Source: Sphingomonas paeninsulae (GTDB lineage Bacteria; Pseudomonadota; Alphaproteobacteria; Sphingomonadales; Sphingomonadaceae). From it: DNA of 64,000 nt. The DNA lies in assembly GCF_003660165.1 (NCBI RefSeq), contig NZ_CP032829.1:1178001-1242000 (forward strand). The letters run 5' to 3'. Every line of letters begins with the position of its first letter. The stretch's first letter is position 1. Below are positions 18,377 to 26,817 of the stretch, in pieces. The notes beneath the pieces were generated by a model. It did not search any database and was not told the origin of the DNA. It saw only the letters and a list, made by a program, of their open reading frames with translations. Made by a program: the position numbers and the translations under genes.

Positions 18377-19561
18377 TTGACCCAAGATCCAGTTGTTATC
18401 GTCAGCTTCGCTCGCACGCCGATGGGCGGATTCCAGGGCGTTTTAGGACCGCTATCGGCAACCGCACTCGGATCGACCGCAGTGAAAGCCGCCGTCGATC
18501 GCGCGGGCATCGACGGTGCCGATATCGGTCAGATTTTCATGGGCTGTGTTTTGTCCGGCGCGTTGGGTCAGGCCCCTGCACGTCAGGCAGCGCTGGGTGC
18601 CGGCCTTCCGCTTTCGGTAGAGGCAACAACCGTCAACAAAATGTGCGGTTCGGGAATGCAGGCGACAATCATGGCGCATGATGCGCTGATCGCCGGAAGT
18701 GCCGAATACATTGTGTCGGGCGGCATGGAATCGATGTCGAACGCGCCATATCTGATGGCAAAACACCGCAGCGGCGCGCGCATGGGCCATGATGTGATCA
18801 AGGATTCCATGTTCCTCGACGGTTTGGAAGATGCCTATGAACCCGGTCGCGCCATGGGTTCGTTCGCGGACGAAACGGCAAACGAATATCAATTTACGCG
18901 CGAAGCACAGGACGAATATGCGCTGCGTTCGTTGACTCGGGCCAAGGATGCAATCGCATCGGGCGCATTTGCCAAAGAGATCGTCGCCGTCGAAGTGAAA
19001 AGCCGCGCTGGCACAACCACGATCGACACCGATGAACAGCCCGGTAACGCGCGCCCGGAAAAAATCCCGACACTGAAGCCCGCTTTTACCAAGGACGGCA
19101 CGGTCACGGCCGCCAACGCTTCCTCGATCTCGGACGGTGCAGCAGCGCTCGTCCTGACGCTCGAATCGACGGCTAAGGCTCGCGGTCTGGCTCCGGTCGC
19201 GCGGATCGTCGCCCATGCCGCCCATGCGCATGAGCCAAGCAAGTTTACCACCGCGCCGGTTCCCGCGATCCGTAAGGTTCTCGCCAAGGCGGGCTGGACG
19301 GTCGACGATGTCGATCTGTTCGAGGTCAACGAAGCCTTTGCGATCGTCGCGATGATCGCTGCCCAGGAATTGGGTATTCCGATTGAAAAACTCAACGTCA
19401 ACGGCGGTGCCACCGCTCTTGGTCACCCGATCGGAGCTTCGGGCGCTCGCATCCTGACGACTCTGGTTGCCGCTTTGCAGGCACGTGGGTTGAAACGCGG
19501 CGTCGCTGCACTTTGCATCGGCGGCGGCGAAGCCACGGCAATGGCAGTGGAATTGATCTGA
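18377..19561 (+). CDS. Acetyl-CoA C-acetyltransferase (thiolase)
   Basis: A 394-residue thiolase that condenses two acetyl-CoA to acetoacetyl-CoA or runs the reverse reaction. From a TTG at 18377 (MTQDPVVIVSFARTPMGG) the acyl-accepting Cys90 is in NKMCGSGMQA. The catalytic His is in NGGATALGHPIGASGAR and the second Cys in AALCIGGGEA. The frame is open to 18302 inside phoD, but the residues before TTG do not match thiolases. It starts 10 bases after phoD and its end overlaps the sigma factor reading frame. It may serve polyhydroxybutyrate or ketone-body metabolism. Neighbours do not decide this. Confidence 0.92.
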   Translation: MTQDPVVIVSFARTPMGGFQGVLGPLSATALGSTAVKAAVDRAGIDGADIGQIFMGCVLSGALGQAPARQAALGAGLPLSVEATTVNKMCGSGMQATIMAHDALIAGSAEYIVSGGMESMSNAPYLMAKHRSGARMGHDVIKDSMFLDGLEDAYEPGRAMGSFADETANEYQFTREAQDEYALRSLTRAKDAIASGAFAKEIVAVEVKSRAGTTTIDTDEQPGNARPEKIPTLKPAFTKDGTVTAANASSISDGAAALVLTLESTAKARGLAPVARIVAHAAHAHEPSKFTTAPVPAIRKVLAKAGWTVDDVDLFEVNEAFAIVAMIAAQELGIPIEKLNVNGGATALGHPIGASGARILTTLVAALQARGLKRGVAALCIGGGEATAMAVELI

Positions 19562-20118
19562 CCGGAGACGTCGCCTCGATTGAACGTGCAGCGCTGGTAA
19601 CGGCGCTGCAACGTGTCGCTGCGGGTGATTCTGGCGCTCTGCAAGATGTGTATCGGCGGACGTCGGCGAAACTATACGGGGTCTGCCTCCGTATATTTCC
19701 TGACACCGACGAAGCGGAGGACGCGTTGCAGGACGCCTTTATCAATGTGTGGCAAAAGGCGGGATCGTTCGATCCTGCGCGTGCGAGTCCAATTACCTGG
19801 CTCGTCGCATTGACCCGCAACAAGGCGATCGATCGGCTGCGCGCACGCGGAAAACACATCATGGCGCCGATCGACGCCGCTGATGAAGTTGCCGACACGC
19901 GCCCCGACATCGAAACCTGCCTGATCGGCGCGCAGGCCGATGCCCGCATCCTCGCGTGTATCGAGGCTCTGCCGCGTGGCGATGCGACGTTGATCAGGAC
20001 TGCCTTTTTCGATGGTTCTACCTATGCCGATATCGCCGAACGTGCCGGCGCGCCCCTCGGCACGGTAAAGAGCCGCGTGCGTCGAGCGCTGCTGAAACTC
20101 CGCGAGTGTCTGGCGTGA
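19513..20118 (+). CDS. ECF-type RNA polymerase sigma factor (SigK-like)
   Basis: Up to 201 residues. Sigma region 2 includes YRRTSAKLYGVCLRIFPD and EAEDALQDAFINVWQK, and region 4 includes ADIAERAGAPLGTVKSRVRR. The start is unresolved: TTG at 19513 adds an unlikely Arg-rich leader inside the thiolase gene, and the only other in-frame choice nearby is CTG at 19558. The conserved part begins about residue 24. Its TGA overlaps the GTG of the next gene, a typical sigma/anti-sigma arrangement. It probably directs its own operon and the fasciclin gene downstream. Confidence 0.9.
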   Translation: MHRRRRSHGNGSGIDLTGDVASIERAALVTALQRVAAGDSGALQDVYRRTSAKLYGVCLRIFPDTDEAEDALQDAFINVWQKAGSFDPARASPITWLVALTRNKAIDRLRARGKHIMAPIDAADEVADTRPDIETCLIGAQADARILACIEALPRGDATLIRTAFFDGSTYADIAERAGAPLGTVKSRVRRALLKLRECLA

Positions 20119-20789
20119 CCGACGACGACGACATCCTCGCCGCCGAATTTGCCTTAGGGCTGCTCGACCGGGCGGAAAGTGAAGCCGTGCAGTTGCGCGT
20201 CAGATCGGATGCAGTGCTGTCATTGCGCATCGCCTGGTGGCGCGATCAATTGGTGCCGCTCGTCGCAGAGGCAGAGGTTGCTCCACCCGAACGGTTGTGG
20301 GCAAGGATAGCGAGTCAGCTTCCGGTCAACGATAATTTACCCAGGTTAATGAAGCGCTGGCGGGCACTGGCTATCGGCGCGACCGGTATTGCAGCCGCGC
20401 TTGCAGTCTTTGTGGGATCACGCCAGCCGACTCCCCTGCCGCTCACGCTGCAACCGGCACCGATGGTCGCCACTTTGTCCGGTGAAACAAACCCCGCGAT
20501 CGTCACCGTCAGTTACGATGCAACTTCGGGTCAGATGACGATCGCGCCCAGTGCCCTGACTGCGGGCGCGGGCGATGCCGAATTGTGGATTATTCCCGAA
20601 GACGGCAAGCCACGATCAATGGGTGTGATCGACACCAAATCGCCAGCGGGCCATGCCGTGGCGATAGAGCGGCGCACGTTCGTCCATCCGGGCGCGACAT
20701 TTGCCATCTCGCTCGAACCGAAGGGCGGATCGCCAACCGGGTCGCCGACCGGATCGGTCATTGCGACAGGCAAAATTATAAGGGTCTGA
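20115..20789 (+). CDS. Anti-sigma factor (RskA/anti-sigma-K family)
   Basis: A 224-residue protein from the GTG at 20115, which overlaps the sigma stop (GTGA). The N-terminal cytoplasmic domain has ILAAEFALGLLDRAE and the helix AWWRDQLVPL. One membrane helix (about residues 82-98, ALAIGATGIAAALAVFVG) follows, then a periplasmic RskA domain with AELWIIPEDGKPRSMGVID. Such proteins hold the partner sigma factor at the membrane until a signal releases it. The tail has a short GSPTGSPTGS repeat. Confidence 0.9.
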   Translation: MTDDDDILAAEFALGLLDRAESEAVQLRVRSDAVLSLRIAWWRDQLVPLVAEAEVAPPERLWARIASQLPVNDNLPRLMKRWRALAIGATGIAAALAVFVGSRQPTPLPLTLQPAPMVATLSGETNPAIVTVSYDATSGQMTIAPSALTAGAGDAELWIIPEDGKPRSMGVIDTKSPAGHAVAIERRTFVHPGATFAISLEPKGGSPTGSPTGSVIATGKIIRV

Positions 20790-20890
20790 CCCGGCATCGA
20801 TGCATCCATGCCATGGGGTCGTGCGTATCTCTCCGCAGACAGACTGCTTTGCCAAAGAAGCAGCTGCGCTCAGGAAAGAAGGAAGCCCTT

Positions 20891-21433
20891 ATGAAGAAGC
20901 TCACATTCCTCGCCGCACTGGCGATTACTGCCGCTGCTGTTCCCGCTTTTGCCAAAAACCCGATGGTTGGCGGCGCTGAGATGTATCCGACCAAGAACAT
21001 CGTCCAGAACGCAGTCAATTCCAAAGATCACACCACGCTGGTTGCTGCCGTAAAGGCTGCAGGGCTGGTCGATACCCTGTCCGGCCCCGGTCCGTTCACC
21101 GTGTTTGCACCAACCAACGAAGCGTTCGCCAAACTGCCCACCGGCACCGTCGACACGCTGGTGAAGCCTGAGAACAAGAGCACCCTCACCTCGATTCTTA
21201 CCTATCATGTCGTCGCCGGTCGTATGACGAGCGCAGACATTGCAAAGGCGATCAAGGCCGGTGGCGGCAAGGCCATACTGACGACCGTACAGGGTGAGCC
21301 GCTGACCGCCACGATGATGGGATCGAAGTTGGTTTTGACCGATGCCAAGGGTGGTAAATCCACGGTAACGATCGCCAATGTCATGCAATCGAACGGCGTC
21401 ATTCACGTCGTCGACACGGTCTTGATGCCATAA
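20891..21433 (+). CDS. Secreted fasciclin-domain protein
   Basis: A 180-residue protein starting MKKLTFLAALAITAAA at 20891, after a strong purine-rich site (GGAAAGAAGGAAG). A signal peptide ending AFA is followed by one FAS1/fasciclin domain, with FTVFAPTNEAFAKLP near residue 80, LTYHVVAGRM near 115 and NGVIHVVDTVLMP at the end. FAS1 domains mediate adhesion or periplasmic protein contacts. Its place after an ECF sigma/anti-sigma pair is typical and suggests it is a target of that sigma factor. Most of the frame upstream of 20891 overlaps the anti-sigma gene and is not coding. Confidence 0.92.
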   Translation: MKKLTFLAALAITAAAVPAFAKNPMVGGAEMYPTKNIVQNAVNSKDHTTLVAAVKAAGLVDTLSGPGPFTVFAPTNEAFAKLPTGTVDTLVKPENKSTLTSILTYHVVAGRMTSADIAKAIKAGGGKAILTTVQGEPLTATMMGSKLVLTDAKGGKSTVTIANVMQSNGVIHVVDTVLMP

Positions 21434-21450
21434 TCTAGCGTCACGCGAAC

Positions 21451-21484
21451 GGCCCTGCCCGCTCTTTTACGAGGGTGCGGGGCC
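21451..21484 (+). terminator. Hairpin after the fasciclin gene
   Basis: GGCCCTGC-CC at 21451-21460 pairs with GGG-T-GCGGGGCC ending at 21484, with one wobble pair and one bulge, around a loop containing CTCTTTTACG. It lies 17 bases after the stop codon. There is no T tract on the plus strand, so it may act as a transcript end-protecting stem or a weak terminator. Confidence 0.4.
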
Positions 21485-21530
21485 ACTAGCGGGTTGAAAG
21501 TTTTCAAATCGGCTGCTACCCGCGCCTTAA

Positions 21531-21565
21531 CGCCACCGCTTCGTAGCGCGTGGCGATTCTTTTTT
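21531..21565 (+). terminator. Intrinsic-terminator-like hairpin directly upstream of rpsU
   Basis: CGCCACCGC (21531-21539) pairs with GCG and GTGGCG (21546-21555, one bulged C) around the loop TTCGTA. ATTCTTTTTTG follows, a good T tract. It ends only 24 bases before the rpsU start codon, too close for a full promoter in between. Transcription of rpsU must therefore pass through it, which suggests attenuation of rpsU. Confidence 0.6.
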
Positions 21566-21589
21566 GTGAATTCGGAGCCGACCTCTTTT

Positions 21590-21796
21590 ATGCAAATCAT
21601 CGTGCGCGACAACAATGTCGACCAGGCGCTGCGGGCGCTCAAGAAGAAACTGCAGCGCGAAGGCGTGTATCGTGAGATGAAGCTTCGTCGTCATTACGAA
21701 AAGCCATCGGAAAAGCGTGCGCGCGAGCGTGCCGCTGCTGTCCGTCGTGCTCGTAAGCTTGAGCGTAAGCGCGCCGAGCGCGACGGCGTTCGGTAA
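21590..21796 (+). CDS. rpsU: 30S ribosomal protein S21
   Basis: A 68-residue basic protein beginning [20 protein letters not shown] at 21590, the usual S21 start. The rest is Arg/Lys-rich with [20 protein letters not shown]21 binds the small subunit near the anti-Shine-Dalgarno region and helps initiation. The frame is open to 21494, but that extension covers the hairpin and is not coding. It is six bases ahead of the FKBP gene. Confidence 0.95.
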   Translation: MQIIVRDNNVDQALRALKKKLQREGVYREMKLRRHYEKPSEKRARERAAAVRRARKLERKRAERDGVR

Positions 21797-21802
21797 AAAC
21801 CA

Positions 21803-22405
21803 ATGTCCGAAATCACCGCCGTGCCGCTTCGCCCCGTTAAAAAGGGTACCATGACGCGGCTGTGGATCGGAGTTGCGGCGGCAGTTGCCATCGCTGGTGG
21901 CTTTGCCTGGGCGGGTACGTCGAAGGTCGTCGCGACCACCGGCACCGCCGAACAGTTCCTTAGCTGGCATCAGGGACGCGCAGGCGTCACCACGACAGCT
22001 TCGGGACTGCAGTACGAAATCGTGAAGAAGGGCACCGGCCCCACGCCGACCGATGCCGATGTCGTGCTGGTGAACTATAATGGTTCGTTGCGTGACGGTT
22101 CGGTCTTCGACAAGGCCGAGCGCGCGCCTTTCCCGGTGACGGGCGTCGTTCCAGGCTTTTCCGAAGCGCTGAAGCTGATGAACCGGGGCGCGAAATATCG
22201 TTTCTGGATTCCACCGGCGCTTGGTTACGGTGAAACATCCCCTGATCCAAAGCTGCCCGCCCATTCGGTGCTGGTGTTCGATGTCGAACTGATCGATTTC
22301 AAGAATGCCGCCGAAGTTCAGGCGCAGATGCAGCAGATGCAAATGCAGCAGGCTCAGGGTGGAGCAGTCCCCGGAATGCCGGGTGGACCTCCTCCGGGAC
22401 ATTGA
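21803..22405 (+). CDS. Membrane-anchored FKBP-type peptidyl-prolyl isomerase
   Basis: A 200-residue protein with one N-terminal membrane helix (about residues 20-38). A single FKBP domain follows at about 62-172, with LVNYNGSLRDGSVFDKAE, VVPGFSEALKLMNRGAKY, PPALGYGE and LVFDVELIDF. The tail is Gln/Met/Gly/Pro-rich. It should catalyse proline isomerisation during protein folding in the periplasm. It follows rpsU by six bases, so the two are probably co-transcribed. Confidence 0.9.
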   Translation: MSEITAVPLRPVKKGTMTRLWIGVAAAVAIAGGFAWAGTSKVVATTGTAEQFLSWHQGRAGVTTTASGLQYEIVKKGTGPTPTDADVVLVNYNGSLRDGSVFDKAERAPFPVTGVVPGFSEALKLMNRGAKYRFWIPPALGYGETSPDPKLPAHSVLVFDVELIDFKNAAEVQAQMQQMQMQQAQGGAVPGMPGGPPPGH

Positions 22406-22450
22406 TCGGTTAAAGGCCTCTATCAGGGGGTCTTTAATGACAAGCGGTGG

Positions 22451-22948
22451 TCAACGTCCAAAGTCCGGCCCAAGTAATCCTGAAATCCGATCGAATAGCG
22501 ACGCTCGCGTCAATGCATCGTCGAGGCGATCAAGCAGTTTGACCACATCGCCGGCTTCCTCATTCAACTCTGCGGCTGCCGTGTCGAATGCTGCCCACAG
22601 CGGCGCGAGGCTGTGCACAAGCGCCTGACCATCAGGTGTAAGCGATAGCACACGTCGGCGGCCATCGAAGGCGTCGGGTCGCGACACGACGATCCCAGCC
22701 GCCTCCAACGAACGCATAGCCTGGCTGACAGACACATGAGTGATACCCAGCCTCGCCGCGATTTCGCCGATCGCCAGCGGGCCGTTCCGAACGATCTGAT
22801 TAAGGGGACCGAACCAGCGCTGTTCGAAATCTATCCCACGAACAGCATAAATCCGCGTCGCATCCCGATCTATCTGCTCAGATAACCGTCTTAGCCGCGC
22901 GCCTAAAGCCTTACTGCCCGCGTCGCGATTAAAATCACGATTGGTCAT
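22451..22948 (-). CDS. MarR-family transcriptional regulator
   Basis: A 165-residue winged-helix regulator from the ATG at 22948 (MTNRDFNRDAGSKALG). It has AIGEIAARLGITHVSVSQAMRSLEAAGIV as the recognition region and DAFDGRRRVLSLTPDGQAL as the wing. The frame is open much farther upstream, but that part overlaps the peptidase gene. It lies 34 bases after the S41 peptidase on the same strand, and the pair is preceded by a perfect palindrome at 23977-23996. It is the likely repressor of its own operon. Confidence 0.88.
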   Translation of the reverse strand: MTNRDFNRDAGSKALGARLRRLSEQIDRDATRIYAVRGIDFEQRWFGPLNQIVRNGPLAIGEIAARLGITHVSVSQAMRSLEAAGIVVSRPDAFDGRRRVLSLTPDGQALVHSLAPLWAAFDTAAAELNEEAGDVVKLLDRLDDALTRASLFDRISGLLGPDFGR

Positions 22949-22982
22949 TGCCGCGCCTCCCCAGGAAAAACCGCCAAATCGA

Positions 22983-23957
22983 TCATTTTTTCGCGCCGTC
23001 CTGATTCTTTCGCAGAAATTCCCAAGCCAGCATTTTTGCGTCCTTTGGCCCAGCTTCAATGTCTGGTTGCACACCAACTCCCTCCCAGTCGGTATGACTA
23101 AGACGACCCTCATAACGGTACTGGGGAATGTAGAGCGCGAAGCCACCGGGCAATGAGACGGCATCACGCAAAACGTGAGCGGCCCCGGCAGAACGAGTAC
23201 CGATAATCGTTGCCCGCCTTTCTTCACGTAGCGAAAAGGCCAGCGCCTCCGAACCCGATGCGCTTTCACGGTTGATCAGAACGATCAATGGCATATCCAG
23301 CGGGAACCGGGGCCATTCGGGCTCCTTGCTTTCTTCCCATTTGGCAGGCTTTCCCGCCCGGTCAAAAGCCCGCAATGTCGAGGGCGCTCCAATCGGCAGG
23401 AACGTCCGTTCCACCAGATTTACAGTGTCACCATCGCCACCGGGGTTACCACGCACATCTATGATAAGGCCGGTAGAGTCCCGGAGCAGCGCAAACGCAT
23501 TTGCCAATCGCGGTTCGGCCCAAGCTATCGGTGCCCAAGTCGACAGGCGTATGTAGCCAATGCCGCCCGGCAATCTGCTGACATCCTCAATGCCCAGATT
23601 ATCCACAAGGGCATCGACATCAGGTTTGGCCGGTGGCTCGCTAGACTCAGGAGCGCCGAATGCAACACGGAGATGAAGATCGTTCAGCACACCACGCGTG
23701 GCGCGGGTCAATGCAGCCGCTTTGGCAGGACCGTCGCCACAGATATGCGAGACATCACCACGACGCGCGGCAGCCCGAAGCCGGGTTGCCCCTTCCGCTC
23801 CGCGTGCAGGCAGAACATATCGACTTTCCAATATCACGGCGATCGCCTCGACCGTCGGGCGGAGATCGGCGCACGATACCGCCAACGTCTCAACTGACAC
23901 AGTTGGCATAGCCATTGCGAACATCAATGGAATTGCAAGGAAGCCGGTCAATGACAT
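22983..23957 (-). CDS. Secreted S41-family peptidase (tail-specific/IRBP-like)
   Basis: A 324-residue protein with a signal peptide (residues about 1-22) and an S41 catalytic domain at about 120-310. The sequence LIIDVRGNPGGDGDT near residue 165 and the serine site NRESASGSEALAFSL near 230 are typical. The position after it reads GTRSAGAAH, as in the IRBP-like S41 branch, rather than the GxKTFGKG with catalytic Lys of CtpA/Prc. No PDZ domain is obvious. It probably cleaves peptides in the periplasm. It is the first gene of a two-gene unit with the MarR regulator. Confidence 0.82.
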   Translation of the reverse strand: MSLTGFLAIPLMFAMAMPTVSVETLAVSCADLRPTVEAIAVILESRYVLPARGAEGATRLRAAARRGDVSHICGDGPAKAAALTRATRGVLNDLHLRVAFGAPESSEPPAKPDVDALVDNLGIEDVSRLPGGIGYIRLSTWAPIAWAEPRLANAFALLRDSTGLIIDVRGNPGGDGDTVNLVERTFLPIGAPSTLRAFDRAGKPAKWEESKEPEWPRFPLDMPLIVLINRESASGSEALAFSLREERRATIIGTRSAGAAHVLRDAVSLPGGFALYIPQYRYEGRLSHTDWEGVGVQPDIEAGPKDAKMLAWEFLRKNQDGAKK

Positions 23958-23976
23958 TCTCCGAAAACGCGTGAAT

Positions 23977-23996
23977 ATATGTAGTCACCTACATAT
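23977..23996. promoter_or_regulatory. Perfect palindrome, candidate MarR operator
   Basis: ATATGTAG at 23977-23984 and CTACATAT at 23989-23996 are exact reverse complements separated by four bases. The 20-bp site begins 19 bases upstream of the S41 peptidase start codon. Size, symmetry and place match known MarR-family operators, and a MarR gene is the second gene of the unit. Binding is inferred. Confidence 0.7.
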
Positions 23997-24092
23997 GTAT
24001 GCTGATAGCGTCAATACTGGTCGATTGAGATTTCGAGCACACGAGGGGACCCGCCACAAGCTCCGGCTAAGTGGACATCAGCGCCTACGCGA

Positions 24093-24404
24093 TTAAAATG
24101 GCACGGACACCGTCGCCATCACGCGATTGGTCGGGATGGGGCCAACATTACCCTGCTCCCCTGAAATTTTACCGCGAAGTTTTCCGAACAGCTTGAATTC
24201 GGCTTTAGGCAGGAGTTCTTCGACAGGCATGGCCTTAACAGGGATATCATCCGGCGCACGACGTTTCGCGCATACAATGATTTCTCCACTGGCGGCGGCA
24301 GTTTCCGAATTACATCCGGGCGTTGCAGGCGCCATCTTGCCAAGATTGAAATTTAGTACCGGTGAGACGACCGCAAGCTGAGCCAAAAGCATAAAGAGCG
24401 ACAT
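24093..24404 (-). CDS. Small secreted protein of unknown function
   Basis: A 103-residue protein from the ATG at 24404 (MSLFMLLAQLAVVSPVLN). It has a hydrophobic leader, then two cysteines (PGCNSETAAASGEIIVCAKR) that could form a disulfide, and a charged remainder ending VMATVSVPF. It resembles short exported proteins seen in sphingomonads with an EIIVCAKR-like motif, but I know no function. It follows the permease gene by about 30 bases on the same strand and may share its transcript. Confidence 0.6.
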   Translation of the reverse strand: MSLFMLLAQLAVVSPVLNFNLGKMAPATPGCNSETAAASGEIIVCAKRRAPDDIPVKAMPVEELLPKAEFKLFGKLRGKISGEQGNVGPIPTNRVMATVSVPF

Positions 24405-24434
24405 TGACGACTGCTCCCTCAACCTCTGCGACGA

Positions 24435-25523
24435 TTATGCGGACGGCACTTCAATCTCTCCGGCATTTTCAGCAGCTTTTTTCGACCCGCGTTCCAACCC
24501 GACCTTAACCATCGCGACGATGGGGTCGGCAAACATCAGGCCGAGCAATCCGAACAATGCGCCCAACAGCAACTGCGCGCCCAGGACCAGTGCCGGTGCC
24601 AAATCGACCGACTTTTTCGCCACCGTAGGCACGACCAGATATCCGTCAACGGTCTGTACCACGGCATAGACACAGAATGCATAAACGCCTGCGTTCCAGC
24701 CACCCGAGAAACCCACAACGGTAATCAGGACGCCCGAAACGATCGCGCCAATGTTCGGCAGAAACGCCAGCAATCCGGTCAACACACCGAGCAGCGCCGC
24801 CATCGGAATGCCGCCCGCCCACAACAACAACCAGACACCAACGCCCTCAACCGACATGCCGACGAGGCGACCTGCCATCAACCGCCGCAGCGTGAAGCCC
24901 ATTGCCGACATTGTTTCGTAAAAACTGTCGCGGCTCCGTACCGGGAACATCCACGCGACGCCACGTTCATAAAGGCGTGGTTCGACCGCGAGGAAAATAC
25001 CGATCACGACGATCATAACACCGCTGGTCAGCGCACCCGCAGCCGTCCCCAGCGCCGATGTCACGCGTCCGATCGACCCCATGACCTGTTTGCCAATTTC
25101 ACCCGCGCCGCCTGCGTTTTCGAGCAGGTGATTCATCTTTGCCCAGCTCATCAGCTTGTCGACCTGCGTCGTCACGACATTGGTCAACGTTTCGGCCTGC
25201 GCCGTCAGTTCACTGCCCGCCAGCATGACCACCCAGACGAGGAATGCGACGACACCAAGCACCACGATCAGCAACCGCCACCCGCGGCCGATCTTTATAA
25301 CCCGTCCCAGCAACCGCGTGCCGCCATCGAGCATTGCCGCGAACACGACCCCACCGAATATGATGAGCAATGGTTGCGACAACAGGGCGATCAGCGCGAC
25401 CGCCACGGCCATCCCGATCCAGACCGCCGCGCGCTTCAGTTCCTGCCGCACGAACGGATCGCGCAATTCGTTGGGACCGGGAGCCTCTGGACGTTTGTCG
25501 GGTGTGATTACCGCGTCGCTCAT
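24435..25523 (-). CDS. AI-2E (PerM) family inner-membrane transporter
   Basis: A 362-residue membrane protein with about seven or eight hydrophobic segments: residues 34-60, 77-105, 160-185, 215-290 and 300-340. LVGMSVEGVGVWLLLWAGG, LLAFLPNIGAIVSGVLITV and VDGYLVVPTVAKKSVDLAP are typical of the AI-2E/PerM family. Members include the TqsA exporter and putative permeases of unknown substrate. The start overlaps the lepB stop by four bases, so it belongs to the pyrE-pdxJ-acpS-lepB transcript. Confidence 0.88.
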   Translation of the reverse strand: MSDAVITPDKRPEAPGPNELRDPFVRQELKRAAVWIGMAVAVALIALLSQPLLIIFGGVVFAAMLDGGTRLLGRVIKIGRGWRLLIVVLGVVAFLVWVVMLAGSELTAQAETLTNVVTTQVDKLMSWAKMNHLLENAGGAGEIGKQVMGSIGRVTSALGTAAGALTSGVMIVVIGIFLAVEPRLYERGVAWMFPVRSRDSFYETMSAMGFTLRRLMAGRLVGMSVEGVGVWLLLWAGGIPMAALLGVLTGLLAFLPNIGAIVSGVLITVVGFSGGWNAGVYAFCVYAVVQTVDGYLVVPTVAKKSVDLAPALVLGAQLLLGALFGLLGLMFADPIVAMVKVGLERGSKKAAENAGEIEVPSA

Positions 25524-26392
25524 CCAGTTGTCCTTTGCGGGTGAAGTGAATTTCCTGCGCGCGATCCCCTGAGCGCAGTCAGCCAGCTAACGGGGTTCCA
25601 CCACTTGCTGGACCCATCGAGCGAGAACGTGATGAATTCGGCCCGACCACCGATGTTTTCCCACGGAACCGGACCACCAAGGCCCTTTTCCGCCAGCGGG
25701 AAACGACTGTCCGCCGACAGATCCCGGTTATCGCCCATCAGGAACACACGATTGGCGGGAATTTTGATAGCGGCGTAATCGTCCGCCCGCCAGTTATAAC
25801 CCAGATCGACGGTATCATAGCTGCGACCGTTGGGAAGGGTTTCACGAACGATCGGCAACTGACAATATTCCAGTCCATCGCCACCGCGAATCTTTCGTCC
25901 CGGATATTCCAGGTCACTGCACGGCTGGTTGGCATCGACCGGAATGCGACGCTCGCCCATATCGACACGTTTCACGGGCGTTCCGTTCAGGATCACCGTC
26001 CCGCCGCGCACTTCCAGCGTATCGCCGGGCAAACCGATGACGCGCTTGATATAGTCTTCCTTGCTGCCCGGCGGCGTCACGATGACGACATCGCCGCGTT
26101 CGGGGAGGCTACCCAGCAAACGCCCCTTCATGAAGGGCAACAGGTGAAACGTCGCCGACACATAGGACCATCCGTACGGATATTTGGTCACAACCAGTCG
26201 ATCACCGACGAGTAATCCGGGCACCATGGATTCACTGGGGATATAAAACGGCTTCGCGATAAGGCTGTGAAAGATCAGCACAGCGAGGATCAGCCCGAAT
26301 ATGCCGCGAAGTTCGCCCAGCCAATCGGTCCCAACCTTTGCGGGAGCAGTTTCTTTGGCAGGCGTGAGATCTGTCACAGCGTCGGGCGTCAC
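25520..26392 (-). CDS. lepB: Signal peptidase I
   Basis: A protein of about 290 residues that cleaves signal peptides at the outer face of the inner membrane. One membrane helix (about residues 28-46) leads to the catalytic Ser in IPSESMVPGL. The catalytic Lys is in KEDYIKRVIGLPGDTLEVRGG, and FLMGDNRDLSADSR lies near residue 215. The GTG at 26392 has AAGG at a good distance and starts 10 bases after acpS. The frame extends to 26455, but that part overlaps acpS. It overlaps the permease gene by four bases. Confidence 0.93.
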   Translation of the reverse strand: MTPDAVTDLTPAKETAPAKVGTDWLGELRGIFGLILAVLIFHSLIAKPFYIPSESMVPGLLVGDRLVVTKYPYGWSYVSATFHLLPFMKGRLLGSLPERGDVVIVTPPGSKEDYIKRVIGLPGDTLEVRGGTVILNGTPVKRVDMGERRIPVDANQPCSDLEYPGRKIRGGDGLEYCQLPIVRETLPNGRSYDTVDLGYNWRADDYAAIKIPANRVFLMGDNRDLSADSRFPLAEKGLGGPVPWENIGGRAEFITFSLDGSSKWWNPVSWLTALRGSRAGNSLHPQRTTG

Positions 26393-26402
26393 TCGGGAAC
26401 CT

Positions 26403-26804
26403 TCAAACGGGCAACGCTTCGATGATGACAAAGGCCTGCGCCCAAGGGTGATCATCGGTCAACGTCAGATGGATATGGGCTTTATAACCTTCGGGAATCA
26501 GGGCGTCGAGGCGCTCCTTCGCTCCGCCGGCTAGTGCAAGCGTCGGCGCACCGGATGGTGCATTGACGACGCCGATGTCTTTCATGAACACACCGCGCTT
26601 GAACCCGGTTCCGACCGCCTTGGAAAAAGCCTCTTTTGCGGCAAAGCGCTTGGCGTAGGTTCCGGCGCGCGTGAACGGACGGCGCTCGGCTTTCTTGCGC
26701 TCGACCTCGGTAAACACCCGCTTTTCAAAACGCTCGCCAAAACGATCGAGTGACGCCTGTATCCGTTCGATATTGCACAGATCAGAACCCAGCCCGACGA
26801 TCAT
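26403..26804 (-). CDS. acpS: Holo-[acyl-carrier-protein] synthase
   Basis: A 133-residue enzyme that transfers 4'-phosphopantetheine from CoA to acyl carrier protein. The start [16 protein letters not shown] at 26804 carries the metal-binding Asp, and [15 protein letters not shown] near residue 55 carries the conserved Glu and Lys. The frame is open to 26831 but would then overlap pdxJ. AAGGG lies upstream. Its place after pdxJ and before lepB is a common proteobacterial order. Confidence 0.94.
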   Translation of the reverse strand: MIVGLGSDLCNIERIQASLDRFGERFEKRVFTEVERKKAERRPFTRAGTYAKRFAAKEAFSKAVGTGFKRGVFMKDIGVVNAPSGAPTLALAGGAKERLDALIPEGYKAHIHLTLTDDHPWAQAFVIIEALPV

Positions 26805-26817
26805 CGACCAATACCCT

